From: Caenimonas aquaedulcis
GTDB taxonomy: Bacteria; Pseudomonadota; Gammaproteobacteria; Burkholderiales; Burkholderiaceae_C
NCBI RefSeq assembly: GCF_015831345.1
Contig: NZ_JADWYS010000001.1
Location: 2,118,118 to 2,182,117, forward strand
DNA length: 64,000 bases
Direction of reading: 5' to 3'
Shown piece by piece: positions 32,801 to 46,881 of this stretch; position 1 is the first letter of the stretch, and the number at the start of each line of letters is the position of its first letter. The notes below the pieces were generated by a model that worked only from the letters and a program-made list of their open reading frames with translations, had not been told where the DNA came from and ran no database searches. A program made the position numbers and the translations under genes.

Positions 32801-34624
32801 TCCGGCAGCGCGGTCTCGTCCCTCGCCATCCTCGGAAGCGGCAACACGCTCTCATCGACCAACGCAGCCGCCGTTTCCCTCACCGGCGTCGCGATCGCTG
32901 CGTCGGGATTGAATTTCAGCAGCATCTCGTCCAGCGGCGGGGCGAACGGCATCATGTTGAACGACACCGGCGCGGCGGGTAGCTTGACCGTCACGGGCAC
33001 GGGTGCGCCCAACAGTGGCGGCACGATCCAGAACACCACCGCCGACGGCGTATCCGTCACGAGCGGCTCGATCGACCTGGGCTACATGCTGATCCAGAAC
33101 ACCACGGGCGACGGCATCCTCGCGACGAACCTGCTGGGCACCAACACGCTCAGCCACAGCACGGTGACGGGATTCGACGCGGGCGGCACCAAAACCAGCA
33201 ACGGCTTCACGATCGTCAACAGCGATGCCAACCTGTCCTCGCTGGTCGTTTCCGACACCACGTTCGCCAACGCGGCGACGGCCAACGACGGGATCTTCAT
33301 GGAGGCGCAAGGTACCTCCGGCATGACGCTGCAGGTCATCGATTCCACCTTCACCGGGCTCGCGGGAGATGGCGTGCAGGTCGATGGCATCACGGGATCC
33401 TCCGGCACCGTGCGCATCACGATCTCCGGCTCGCAGTTCAGCAACGCCGCGGCGGGGAACGGCAACGGCGGCGTGTCGCTGAATCCCCTGGGCGACGTGA
33501 ACTTCATCGCCGACATCAGCGGGAACACGTTCGCCTCCGTCATGAACCCGGTGACGACCAAGCCGGCCATCCACGTCAACTTCACCAACAACCCGACCTT
33601 GGGCACCAACGGCGCGGGCAACGTCATCATCTCCAACAACCTCATCGGCCAGGCCGGCCCGCTGTGGACGTCGGGCAACGGTTCCGCCAACGCGGTGCTG
33701 GTGCAGACGACGTCCGGTGCCACCCTGACAGCCGCCGTCACGGGCAACGTGATCGACGCGAACACCGGCACCGTGATCGAAGTCCTGCGCCTGCGGGCCA
33801 TCGGCACCTCGACACTGAATGCCACGGTGACGGGCAACGACATCCAGGACACGGAAACGTCGAATCACGTGGAATTCGACGCCACCGCCGGATTGGGCGC
33901 CACGCAAAACGGCACCATCAACCTGAGCATCTCGGGCAACAGCTTCAACGCGGGCGGGGTGATCAAGCTCACCGAGAATTCCATCGGAACGCTCAACCTC
34001 ACGCAAGCGAACGCAGCGGCGGTGGCCAGTGCCAATGGCGGCGCCACCGTCGCGGTAACGGGTTCGCCCAGCTATGGCCAGGCGGCCCCGCCGGCTGCTT
34101 CGACGCCTTCTCTTCCGCTGCTTGCGCACGACCATTTCGGCGAGGGCAACGGCGGCACGCTCAGCCTCGACGAGCTCGGCCCCATCGCTGCCGCCGCCGT
34201 GCAGCGCTGGCAAGCCTTGCCGCTCACCGAAGCGCAGTGGGAGACGCTGTCCCACCTGGCCTTCGGGCTCGCCGACATGTCCGGCGCATGGCTCGGCACG
34301 TCCGTGGGCAGCAGCCTGGTGCTGATCGACCTCGACGCGGCGGGCCACGGCTGGTGGGTCGATCACTCGCCCCTGGACGACGCGGAGTTTTCCGCCGTCA
34401 CCGCCACGCATGGCATGGCACCACGCGACGCGGCCGCCGGCCGCCTGGACCTGCTCACCGCGGTGATGCACGAGATCGGCCACGTGCTCGGACTGGACGA
34501 CGCCTACGCCGGCGCAAGCGCCGACTCGCTGATGTACGGTTACCTGGAATCGGGTGAACGGCGACTGCCGGATGTCCACGACCTGATCGCGCTCATCGGC
34601 CTGGACCCGGCAGCGGGCCCCTGA
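26876..34624 (+). CDS. giant cadherin-like repeat protein with beta-helix-like region and C-terminal metzincin motif
   Basis: A 2,582-residue protein (ATG at 26876, GGAAGG nine bases upstream). Residues 1 to about 1,655 are 12 cadherin-like repeats of 100-135 residues. Most begin NDAPV..., contain a Ca-type loop such as LADADG or LSDPDSD, and end in FQVNDG-type strands. About 1,660-2,400 is Asn/Gly/Thr-rich and looks like a right-handed beta-helix (VSGNTF, ISNNLI, TGNVID ladders). After a Pro/Ala linker, the last 180 residues form a matrixin-like domain with HEIGHVLGLDD at 2,532-2,542, matching HExxHxxGxxD, and a downstream SLMYGY that can supply the Met-turn. No signal peptide, membrane helix or RTX nonapeptide is seen, so export is unexplained. 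An adhesin or matrix-processing role is inferred. It is divergent from the collar operon. Confidence 0.85.
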   Translation: MANHRPVIKHGRSSTYLENGAAKAIDPGLTLADADGATLSGATVQAGSGYVPGVDLVGFTPAPGINGTFDALSGTLTFTGTATLSQYEALLRSVTYASTSDDPPTRSLSFAFQVHDGQPDNGASAVSPLRVKIAAVNDAPQLTAAPTLVYTTAQAPAFLDPAMVLSDPDSDIKGARVTVAGGYVMGQDVLSATGTHDIRVRFDAATGTLTLKGQGSAAAYQAVLQTVTYTNTATAPSLDPRTITVQVEDKVKSDGGALGNLAVIGVVYAGPPVLTTSAGPVVYAEGGAPVVLDATLTLSDADDAMLAGATVTISSGFRPGDELVFAGGGSIAGHFDGAAGVLTLTGAATVANYEAALRTVQFASTDDSPGVGKTITWLANDGTGDSSPAITTIAVTPVNDAPGLAAAATLAYTENGTASVIAPSATVVDVDSADFNGGSLTVGFVANGTPADRLAILDQGSGPGEIGISGGTVRYEGAVIGTATGGSNGGDLVVAFDSAAATPAAVQALVRDIAFSNTSDDPSTLARTVRFTVSDGDGFPDAATDTATVNVAATNDLPVAIAASGASYVEDGAAFSIDPLLAIHDADDADLSGATVTISSGFQPGDTLVFAGGGAISGTFDGATGMLVLTGTDTLANWQAALRSVQFVSTNDSPVSAKTLTWTVNDGSDDSAATATAIAVTPVNDAPVLAASGTLAYTENGGAASVWPSATIADPDSADFAGGSVSVSFTGNGTSSDQLTLVDQGAGAGQIGVSGGIVSYQGTAIGLVSGGAGGSDLVITFDSTAATTAAVQALLRDIAFSNTSDHPSTLSRAVLFTVGDGDGGAGSASTSATIDLIAVNDAPVVAASGSSAYTEGGGAVAVDAAVSIADPDSATLASATVQVTGGFLPGEDVLAFAGTAATGNISAGAFDAATGTLALTSAGATASAAQWQAALAAVTFDTSSTSPGDSRVISTQVNDGQGAHNLSNIAAQAIAITEVNSRPVVTTSAGPAAFVEDTGGPLLVDAGLAVTDPDTGSLTGVTVRISAGLQSAQDVLAFTPSGAITGGYDAAAGTLTLSGAGTLAQYRAALASVTYDNTSDTPDGTTRTLEFQVNDGQSVSNLSLVATRTLTVAASNDAPVLALGTTLAYTENDPATAIAPAATVGDTDSGDFNGGSLTVGFTAAGTAADQLGVIHQGNSAGQIGVSGAIVSYGGSAIGSYTGGANGSALVVTFDSATATPAAVQALVRAISFSNTSESPSTSPRTIEFTLVDGDGGSDTASGGATVPVVSVNDTPVATHSNSTALAYIENDAATVIDGSIALADADSTTLAGATVAITGNYASGQDVLAFTPGGGITGSFNAATGELTLSGGASPAAYETALHSVTYANTSEDPATATRTISFQVDDGAGLNHGSNPITRDIAVTSVNDAPVIASGSTISYTENASATLVSSGLTLTDAEGSMTGATVAISGNFASGQDVLSFTPAGVITGSFDAGTGVLTLSGSATAAQYQAALRSVAYANTSDAPSTAARTISFQATDSQGGTSGAATTTVNVTAVNDAPVTTVPANAAVGTAFSNTSLSIPGVSVNDPDAGANPIQATVTAANGGVTFGLAGGAGASGNGTGSVVLSGTVAQVNAALASMSYKSADGFTGPDTLSVSASDFAASSTKSFQVGVVPQVFFIDNADTTADTGNSGTAADPFNTVASFNALAADGAGDYIYLQYGSAGIYSEADGFNLLANQHLVGQGQSLQFTNPVTGQAVTFVSGSVATTPTLSLTGAGNHGVDLAIGNTVTGLNIDTTLGSQTGISDGNGTVGTLTVSDVDVTGMGMAVDIDQGGALDVVIDKLTSTGSTQQGLQLAGTALTGSFAVTAGGISGSAGTAFLVGDGAGTAGTGGSVAINFGGTASSTGTVRTVDIEDRAAGAGSITLSGNLTHTSGNSSGVVIADIAGGAIDFAGALAIDSTGSAGIALSNVSSAVNFTGGSLSVTTNGAAGISGSAVSSLAILGSGNTLSSTNAAAVSLTGVAIAASGLNFSSISSSGGANGIMLNDTGAAGSLTVTGTGAPNSGGTIQNTTADGVSVTSGSIDLGYMLIQNTTGDGILATNLLGTNTLSHSTVTGFDAGGTKTSNGFTIVNSDANLSSLVVSDTTFANAATANDGIFMEAQGTSGMTLQVIDSTFTGLAGDGVQVDGITGSSGTVRITISGSQFSNAAAGNGNGGVSLNPLGDVNFIADISGNTFASVMNPVTTKPAIHVNFTNNPTLGTNGAGNVIISNNLIGQAGPLWTSGNGSANAVLVQTTSGATLTAAVTGNVIDANTGTVIEVLRLRAIGTSTLNATVTGNDIQDTETSNHVEFDATAGLGATQNGTINLSISGNSFNAGGVIKLTENSIGTLNLTQANAAAVASANGGATVAVTGSPSYGQAAPPAASTPSLPLLAHDHFGEGNGGTLSLDELGPIAAAAVQRWQALPLTEAQWETLSHLAFGLADMSGAWLGTSVGSSLVLIDLDAAGHGWWVDHSPLDDAEFSAVTATHGMAPRDAAAGRLDLLTAVMHEIGHVLGLDDAYAGASADSLMYGYLESGERRLPDVHDLIALIGLDPAAGP
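26900..31850 (+). repeat. 12 tandem cadherin-like domain repeats (coding)
   Basis: Two repeat types are mixed. Short units (about 105 residues) carry GATV.I..G..PG..LVFAGGG..I.G.FD and LS.YEAALRSV.Y. Long units (about 135 residues, the fourth, sixth and ninth) carry ADFNGGSLTVGF, GEIGISGGTV and AVQALVRDIAFSNTS. The DNA copies are diverged, not identical, unlike the HAMP array at 39,641-43,244. The last unit before the beta-helix is atypical. Confidence 0.8.
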
Positions 34625-34686
34625 CGCAAGCGTAACGCCTCGTTGTTGAGCCACCCGGGCCCACGCACCGCCCTATAGTGCCGCGC

Positions 34687-35052
34687 ATGGCTACTCATCC
34701 CATCGATTCGGGCGTCTCCGCCCTCCTGGTCGGCGCAGCGCTCGAGCGCTACGAATCCAGCTGGGACCAGCTGCTCGAAAGCTGGTGCGACCGCGCCCTG
34801 TGCCGGGCGGCCGATGCCGAGCTGGACCACATCCGCAAGCTCATCGCTTCGCTGCCGCAGCTGTCGTCGCAGCTCACGGAGCTCGTCATGCGCCATGCGC
34901 AGTTGCTGCGCGCGCTGGTGCGGCCGGCGTCCCCGCAGGAGCGAAGGGCGCAGGTCGCGGCATTGAAGCGCAAGCACGCCGACGCGGTGGCCGCGCTGCG
35001 CGCGCTCAGCCGTTGCGCTGCGCTTGCGCCAGTTCGCCCAGCAGCTGGGTGA
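34687..35052 (+). CDS. small helical protein of unknown function
   Basis: I do not recognise a family. The ATG at 34687 gives 121 residues; an in-frame GTG nine bases upstream is possible. No Shine-Dalgarno precedes the ATG, but TATAGT lies at 34674-34679, compatible with a leaderless message. The product is all helical, with Leu/Ala-rich segments (ELDHIRKLIASLPQLSSQLTELVMRHAQLL) and two cysteines near residues 33-40 (WCDRALC). Its last 47 nt overlap the end of the convergent hybrid kinase gene. It stands between the giant repeat protein and the signalling island. Confidence 0.6.
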   Translation: MATHPIDSGVSALLVGAALERYESSWDQLLESWCDRALCRAADAELDHIRKLIASLPQLSSQLTELVMRHAQLLRALVRPASPQERRAQVAALKRKHADAVAALRALSRCAALAPVRPAAG

Positions 35053-36703
35053 GCGCCGAAGGGTCCACCGGCTTCACGAGGTGGCGGTCGAAGCCCGCTT
35101 CGGCCGAGCGGCGCCTGTCGTCGGGCTGGCCCCAGCCGGTCACGGCCACCACGATCACGTCCTTGCCATTGGGCAACTGCCTGATCTGCTTGCAGACTTC
35201 GTAGCCGTTCAGCTTGGGCATGCCCAGGTCGATCAGCGCGACACGCGGCTCGAACTTCGCCGCGGCGTCCACCGCGGCTTCGCCATCGTTCACGTGGCGC
35301 ACGTCATGCCCCAGCATCTCGATCAGCATCGCGAGCGTGTCCGCGGCGTCCACGTTGTCGTCGGCGATCAGCACCTTCATCGGCGCGGCCGCGGCCTCGA
35401 GCTGCGCGGCGGTGCGCTTCTCCGGCGGCGGCGCCGCTTCGGCCTCCTGCGCGAGGAGCGGCAAGGTCGCGGTGAACGTGCTGCCCTCCCCGGGGCCGCC
35501 GCTGCTCGCGATCAGCGTGCCGCCGTGCATCTCGATCAGGCGCCGCGACAGCGCGAGCCCGATGCCCAGCCCGCCGCGCGAGCGCGTGAGCGCGGTGTCC
35601 ACCTGCGAGAACATCTCGAACACGCTGTCCAGGCGCTCGGGCGGGATGCCGATGCCGTTGTCGCGGACGGTGATGACGGCGTTGTTCGCCCGGCGCACGG
35701 CCGCGACTTCGATGCGGCCCCCGCGCTCGGTGTACTTCGCCGCGTTGTTGAGGAGGTTCATGATGGCCTGCGACAGGCGCATCGGGTCGGCGTCCAGCTC
35801 CATGTCCTCGGGCGTCGGCACCATGTGGAATTCGTGCCCGCTCTCGTCGATGAGGGGCCGCGCGATTTCCAGCGCGTCGCGCAGCAGGTCCGCCAGCCGG
35901 ACCTTGCGGCGCTTGAGGTCGATCTTGCCCTGGTTGATGCGGCTCACATCCATGAGGTCGTCGATGAGGCGGCTCATCACCGTCACCTGGCGGTCGATCA
36001 GGTCCGCGGACCACGCGATCCGCTCGGGTTCGAGCCGGGGCATCTGCAGCAGCTGCGCCGCGGTGCGCACGGGCGCGAGCGGGTTGCGCAGCTCGTGCGC
36101 GAGCGTCGCGAGGAATTCGTCCTTGCGCCGGTCCGCGTCGCGCAATTGCGATTCGCTCTTCTCCAGGGCCTCCGTGCGCTCCTGCACGCGGCGGTCCAGG
36201 CTCTCGTTGAGTTCGGACAGGCGCTCCTGCGCGCGCCGCCGTTCGGACACCTCGAGCGTGAGCGCGCGGTTCGCAACTTCGAGCGCGCGGCCGCGCCGGT
36301 AGAGCTCCGCGAACACGGCCACCTTGGAGCGCAGCACGGACGCGTTGATCGGCTTGTGCAGGTAGTCCACCGCGCCGCTGCCGTAGCCCTCGAGGATGTG
36401 CTGGTCCTCGTTGTAATAGGCCGTGAGGAAGATGATGGGCACGCTCGCCGTCTTCTTGCGCTGCTTGACCATCATCGCGAGCTCGAAGCCGTTCATGCCC
36501 GGCATGCGCACGTCCAGCACCAGCACGGCGAATTCGTGCTGCACCAGGCGCATCAGGGCCTCGTCGCCCGAGCCGGCGCGGATCAGCCGGTAGCTCGGGT
36601 CATCCAGGACGGTCTCGAGCACGACGAGGTTCTTGGGCTCGTCGTCGACGATCAGGATGTTCGTCTGCTCCAGGATCGCGGGGACGCCCTCGGTGGGATT
36701 CAA
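35006..36703 (-). CDS. hybrid sensor histidine kinase (REC-HisKA-HATPase-REC)
   Basis: A soluble hybrid kinase with receiver domains at both ends. From the TTG at 36703 it has 565 residues. This start is chosen because GGAG lies exactly 6 nt upstream; a GTG at 36736 would overlap the previous gene. The first receiver carries Asp64 (LVLDVRMPGMNG). A coiled coil (about 125-185) leads to the HisKA helix with His203 in LAHELRNPLAPVRTA. The ATPase domain has NLLNNAAKYT, VRDNGIGIPPERLDSVFEMF and RGGLGIGLALSRRL. The second receiver has Asp492 (ALIDLGMPKLNGYE). It lies 13 nt after the poly-HAMP kinase stop, so the two are one operon and may form a phosphorelay through the N-terminal receiver. The input signal is not visible. 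Confidence 0.92.
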   Translation of the reverse strand: MNPTEGVPAILEQTNILIVDDEPKNLVVLETVLDDPSYRLIRAGSGDEALMRLVQHEFAVLVLDVRMPGMNGFELAMMVKQRKKTASVPIIFLTAYYNEDQHILEGYGSGAVDYLHKPINASVLRSKVAVFAELYRRGRALEVANRALTLEVSERRRAQERLSELNESLDRRVQERTEALEKSESQLRDADRRKDEFLATLAHELRNPLAPVRTAAQLLQMPRLEPERIAWSADLIDRQVTVMSRLIDDLMDVSRINQGKIDLKRRKVRLADLLRDALEIARPLIDESGHEFHMVPTPEDMELDADPMRLSQAIMNLLNNAAKYTERGGRIEVAAVRRANNAVITVRDNGIGIPPERLDSVFEMFSQVDTALTRSRGGLGIGLALSRRLIEMHGGTLIASSGGPGEGSTFTATLPLLAQEAEAAPPPEKRTAAQLEAAAAPMKVLIADDNVDAADTLAMLIEMLGHDVRHVNDGEAAVDAAAKFEPRVALIDLGMPKLNGYEVCKQIRQLPNGKDVIVVAVTGWGQPDDRRRSAEAGFDRHLVKPVDPSALTQLLGELAQAQRNG

Positions 36704-36716
36704 ATCGTTCTCCGTA

Positions 36717-43898
<7,182 letters not shown>

Positions 43899-44003
43899 GC
43901 GTGACTCCGTAAGTTCGCACCCGCAAACATCGCGGGCCGTGCGCGCTACCTCCTCCTGGGAAGGCGCGCGGGTTTGCCAGTGTCTTCCCGTTGGCCGACG
44001 CCC

Positions 44004-44027
44004 GGTGTAGGACGAAGCCCACAACGC
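44004..44027. promoter_or_regulatory. GGTGTAGG...AAGCC motif upstream of the poly-HAMP kinase
   Basis: A 24-nt block starting GGTGTAGGACGAAGCC lies in the spacer between the poly-HAMP kinase and the winged-helix-like gene. It aligns without gaps to GGTGTAGGCCAAAGCC at 50647, matching at 17 of 24 positions, including the GC end. It is a probable protein-binding site for an unknown regulator. Confidence 0.4.
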
Positions 44028-44075
44028 ATGAGTTCGGCCGGCTCAGCCGTGCGATACAGGATAAATTCACGCCCC

Positions 44076-44465
44076 ATGGCTGACCCACCCGAGCATCTTT
44101 CCCCCGACGTGCGCCGCTTCATCCTCACGAGCGTGCCGTCGGTGCCCTTTCTCGAGGCCATGCTGCTGATGCGGGCCGACCGCATCCAGCACTGGGATGC
44201 GCCGCGCATGGCGAAGGCGCTGTACACGCGGCGCAAGGCGGCCGCCGACCTGCTGCAGCAACTGTGCGACGCAGGCATCGCCGCGGCCGAGGGCACGACC
44301 GCCTTCGCCTACCGGCCGGCTTCGGATGACCTGGCACAGCGCCTGGATGCGTTGGCCGGCTGCTACACCACGCACCTGGTCGCGGTGACGGACCTGATCC
44401 ATTCGCGCACGGAACGGCGTGCGCAGCAGTTCGCGGACGCGTTCCGCTGGAAGAAGGAGGACTAG
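44076..44465 (+). CDS. small winged-helix-like protein
   Basis: A 129-residue protein from the ATG at 44076 (MADPPEHLSPDVRRFIL). Residues about 10-85 have the helix pattern of a winged helix: IQHWDAPRMAKALYTRRKAAADLLQQLCDAGIAA, where the TRRKAAADLL helix would be the recognition element, followed by a short wing (GTTAFAYRP). The rest is helical and ends in a basic FRWKKED. I know similar proteins next to DUF5985 genes in Burkholderiales but no assigned function. It is divergent from the poly-HAMP kinase and directly abuts (stop then ATG) the first DUF5985-like gene, so it heads a three-gene operon. A local transcriptional regulator is the best guess. Confidence 0.7.
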   Translation: MADPPEHLSPDVRRFILTSVPSVPFLEAMLLMRADRIQHWDAPRMAKALYTRRKAAADLLQQLCDAGIAAAEGTTAFAYRPASDDLAQRLDALAGCYTTHLVAVTDLIHSRTERRAQQFADAFRWKKED

Positions 44466-44723
44466 ATGGCGGCCATCATTTATTCGCTGTGCGCGCTCAC
44501 CAGCCTGGCCTGCTTCGTCTTCCTGTGGCGCACCTGGCGGCTCGGCGGGCACCGGCTCCTCTTCTGGAGCGCGCTGTGTTTCGCGCTGCTCACCGTCAAC
44601 AACGTCGTGCTGGTCGTGGACAAGGTCATGCTGCCGGATGCGGACCTCAAGCTGTGGCGGCTGGCCGTCGGCTTCGCGGCCGTGATGCTGCTCGTCGTCG
44701 GGCTGGTGTGGGAGGAAGACTGA
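44466..44723 (+). CDS. DUF5985-like small membrane protein, copy 1
   Basis: An 85-residue integral membrane protein. Its ATG follows immediately on the stop codon of the upstream gene. Three hydrophobic segments can be read: IIYSLCALTSLACFVFLW (2-22), LLFWSALCFALLTVNNVVLVV (31-51) and LAVGFAAVMLLVVGLVW (66-82), with a short charged loop DKVMLPDADLKLWR between the last two. The layout matches what I recall of DUF5985, found in pairs near sensor kinases. Translational coupling to the winged-helix-like gene and to copy 2 is likely. Role unknown; a membrane-sensing or anchoring partner for the soluble kinases on both sides is a reasonable inference. Confidence 0.78.
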   Translation: MAAIIYSLCALTSLACFVFLWRTWRLGGHRLLFWSALCFALLTVNNVVLVVDKVMLPDADLKLWRLAVGFAAVMLLVVGLVWEED

Positions 44724-44726
44724 GCC

Positions 44727-44984
44727 ATGGAACAGATACTCACCGGCGGCATCGTCGCGGGCTCGTTCGTCGCGGGCCTGTTCTTCTTCCGCTTCTGGCG
44801 CACGACGCGCGACGGCTTCTTCCTCTACTTCGCGGGCTCGTTCTGGATCGAGGGCATCAACCGGCTCGCGCTGGGCCTGCTGCCCGAGGCGAGCGAACTC
44901 AGCCCGGTGTTCTACGGCCTGCGGGTGGTGGCTTACGGATTGATCATCGTGGCCATCTGGCAGAAGAACCGGCCGCGGGCCTGA
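44727..44984 (+). CDS. DUF5985-like small membrane protein, copy 2
   Basis: An 85-residue paralogue of the preceding gene, starting 3 nt after its stop. Hydrophobic segments span about residues 4-22 (ILTGGIVAGSFVAGLFFFRF), 31-50 (FFLYFAGSFWIEGINRLALG) and 62-78 (VFYGLRVVAYGLIIVAIW), ending in basic QKNRPRA. It differs from copy 1 in having a conserved-looking FWIEGINR motif in the second helix. The pair may form a heteromeric membrane unit. It ends 4 nt from the convergent PAS kinase gene. No enzymatic motif is seen. Confidence 0.78.
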   Translation: MEQILTGGIVAGSFVAGLFFFRFWRTTRDGFFLYFAGSFWIEGINRLALGLLPEASELSPVFYGLRVVAYGLIIVAIWQKNRPRA

Positions 44985-44988
44985 CGCG

Positions 44989-46872
44989 TCAAGGCACGAG
45001 CCGGCCCACCAGCGCCTGCAGCGTCGCGAAGTCCACCGGCTTCACGAAGTGCAGGTCGAAGCCGGCCGCGGTCGTCCGCTGCTTGTCTTCCTCGTTGCCG
45101 TAGCCGGTCACCGCCGCCACCAGCAGGCGCGGCGAATCGACCCGCAGCGCCTTCAGCACTTCGAAGCCGTTCATGTCCGGCATGCCCAGGTCGACCAGCG
45201 CCGCGTGGGGCGCGTATTCCTTGGCGCGTGCGATCCCGGTCGGGCCGTCATAGGCCGTCTTGACGGAGCAACCCATCAGCCGCAGGATTTCCGCGAGGCT
45301 GTCCGCGGCGTCGCGGTTGTCGTCGATGATGAGCACGCGCGCGCTCCCCGCGCCGCCGTCCGCGCCGCCACGGCCTTCCATCGTGGCGTTGGGAATGGTG
45401 AAGCTGAAGGTGCTGCCCAACCCGGGGCCGGGGCTTTTGGCCTGCATCGACCCGCCGTGCATCTCCACCAGCGACTTGGCCAGCGTGAGGCCGATGCCCA
45501 GCCCGCTTTCCTTCGATTGCCCCTGTTCCGCGCCCTGGAAGAAGAGCTCGAAGATCTGCTCGCGCGCCGGCTCGCTCAGGCCCGCCCCGTTGTCGGTGAC
45601 GCGCGTGGTCAGCACGCCGTTGTCCACCGAGGCTTCCAGCTCGATGCGGCCGGCGGCGGGCGTGTACTTCGCGGCGTTGGTGAGCAGGTTCTGGATCACC
45701 TGCGTGAGCCGCGTGGCGTCCGCCATCACGTGGATGTCGGCGGAAGGCACGCGGGCGTGGAACTCGTGGTGGCGCGCATCCATGAGCGGGCGCACGCCTT
45801 CCACCGCGCGAGCCACGACCTGGTTGTAGAGGATCCGCTCCTTCTTCAGCCGCACCTTGCCGCTGGTGAGCCGGCCGACGTCTAGCAGGTCGTCCACCAG
45901 GCGCGTCATGTGCGTGAGCTGACGGTCGATCATGTCGCGGCTGCTGCGCACGATGGGGCTGGGCGAAGGTTCCAGCTGCAGCACCGTCACCGCATTGCGG
46001 ATGGGCGCCAGCGGGTTGCGCAGCTCGTGCGCGAGCATCGCGAGGAACTCGTTCATGCGGCGGCTGGAATTCTCCAGCTGCTCCAGGCGCCGCCGGTCGC
46101 TCATGTCGCGCGTCACCTTGGCGAAGCCGCGCAGCACGCCATGGGCGTCGCGCACGGGGGACACCGCCACGTTGGCCCAGAAGGCGCTTCCGTCCTTGCG
46201 GATGCGCCAGCCCTCCCCTTCCGCGCGGCCCACCCGCAAGGCGGTTTCCAGTTCCGCCGCCGGCTGGCCGGCGGCCGCGTCCTCCGGCCGGTAGAAGCGG
46301 CTGAAGTGCGAGCCGATGATCTCGCCCGCGCGGTAGCCGATGAGGAGTTCGGCGCCCGAGTTCCAGCTCTCCACCATGCCGTCCGGGCTCAGCATGAAGA
46401 TCGCGTAGTCGCGCACGCCTTCCACGAGCAGCCGCAGGCGCTCCTCGCTTTCGCGCATCGCCTCCTCGTGCTGGCGCCGCTCGGTCAGGTCCCGCGTGAC
46501 CTTGCCGAAGCCCGCGAGCCCGCCGGCCCTGTCGTGCAGCGCGGTGATGACGACATTCGCCCAGAACTGCGAGCCGTCCTTGCGGACACGCCAGCCCTCG
46601 TCTTCGAAGCGGCCCTCGCGCGTCGCCGCGCGCAGCTCGTGTTCTGGCCAGCCGCGGTCGCGCGCCTCCTGCGTATAGAACATCGAGAAGTGCCGGCCGA
46701 TGACTTCCGCACGCGTATAGCCCTTGATGCGCTCGGCGCCGGTGTTCCACGAAGCGACGTTGCCGGCCGGATCGAGCATGAAGATGCCGTAGTCGACCAC
46801 CGAATCGACCAGCAGGCGAAAACGATCCGTACCCTGCACCTCGCCTGCGGCGCGCTCAATATCAGGCTCCAT
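44989..46872 (-). CDS. PAS-PAS hybrid sensor histidine kinase with C-terminal receiver
   Basis: A 627-residue soluble kinase. Two PAS domains (about residues 20-135 and 145-260) share near-identical wording (DYGIFMLDPAGNVASWNTGAE and DYAIFMLSPDGMVESWNSGAE) and each ends in a PAC block with GWR.RKDGS.FWANV, so they arose by duplication. HisKA follows with His282 (LAHELRNPLAPIRNAV), then the ATPase domain (NLLTNAAKYT, VTDNGAGLSEPAREQIFELF, GLGIGLTLAKSL) and a receiver with Asp561 (ALVDLGMPDMNGFE). The ATG at 46872 lies 9 nt after the preceding gene on the same strand. A strong inverted repeat sits 29-57 nt upstream, inside the end of that gene. The signal could be redox, light or a small ligand; no cofactor-binding residue is obvious. 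Confidence 0.92.
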   Translation of the reverse strand: MEPDIERAAGEVQGTDRFRLLVDSVVDYGIFMLDPAGNVASWNTGAERIKGYTRAEVIGRHFSMFYTQEARDRGWPEHELRAATREGRFEDEGWRVRKDGSQFWANVVITALHDRAGGLAGFGKVTRDLTERRQHEEAMRESEERLRLLVEGVRDYAIFMLSPDGMVESWNSGAELLIGYRAGEIIGSHFSRFYRPEDAAAGQPAAELETALRVGRAEGEGWRIRKDGSAFWANVAVSPVRDAHGVLRGFAKVTRDMSDRRRLEQLENSSRRMNEFLAMLAHELRNPLAPIRNAVTVLQLEPSPSPIVRSSRDMIDRQLTHMTRLVDDLLDVGRLTSGKVRLKKERILYNQVVARAVEGVRPLMDARHHEFHARVPSADIHVMADATRLTQVIQNLLTNAAKYTPAAGRIELEASVDNGVLTTRVTDNGAGLSEPAREQIFELFFQGAEQGQSKESGLGIGLTLAKSLVEMHGGSMQAKSPGPGLGSTFSFTIPNATMEGRGGADGGAGSARVLIIDDNRDAADSLAEILRLMGCSVKTAYDGPTGIARAKEYAPHAALVDLGMPDMNGFEVLKALRVDSPRLLVAAVTGYGNEEDKQRTTAAGFDLHFVKPVDFATLQALVGRLVP

Positions 46873-46881
46873 GGGGCCATG

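Noticed and set aside
26876..34624. RTX-type calcium-binding secretion motifs in the giant protein.
   Set aside because: DxD-type loops are present, but no GGxGxDxLx nonapeptide series was found, so an RTX classification is not supported.
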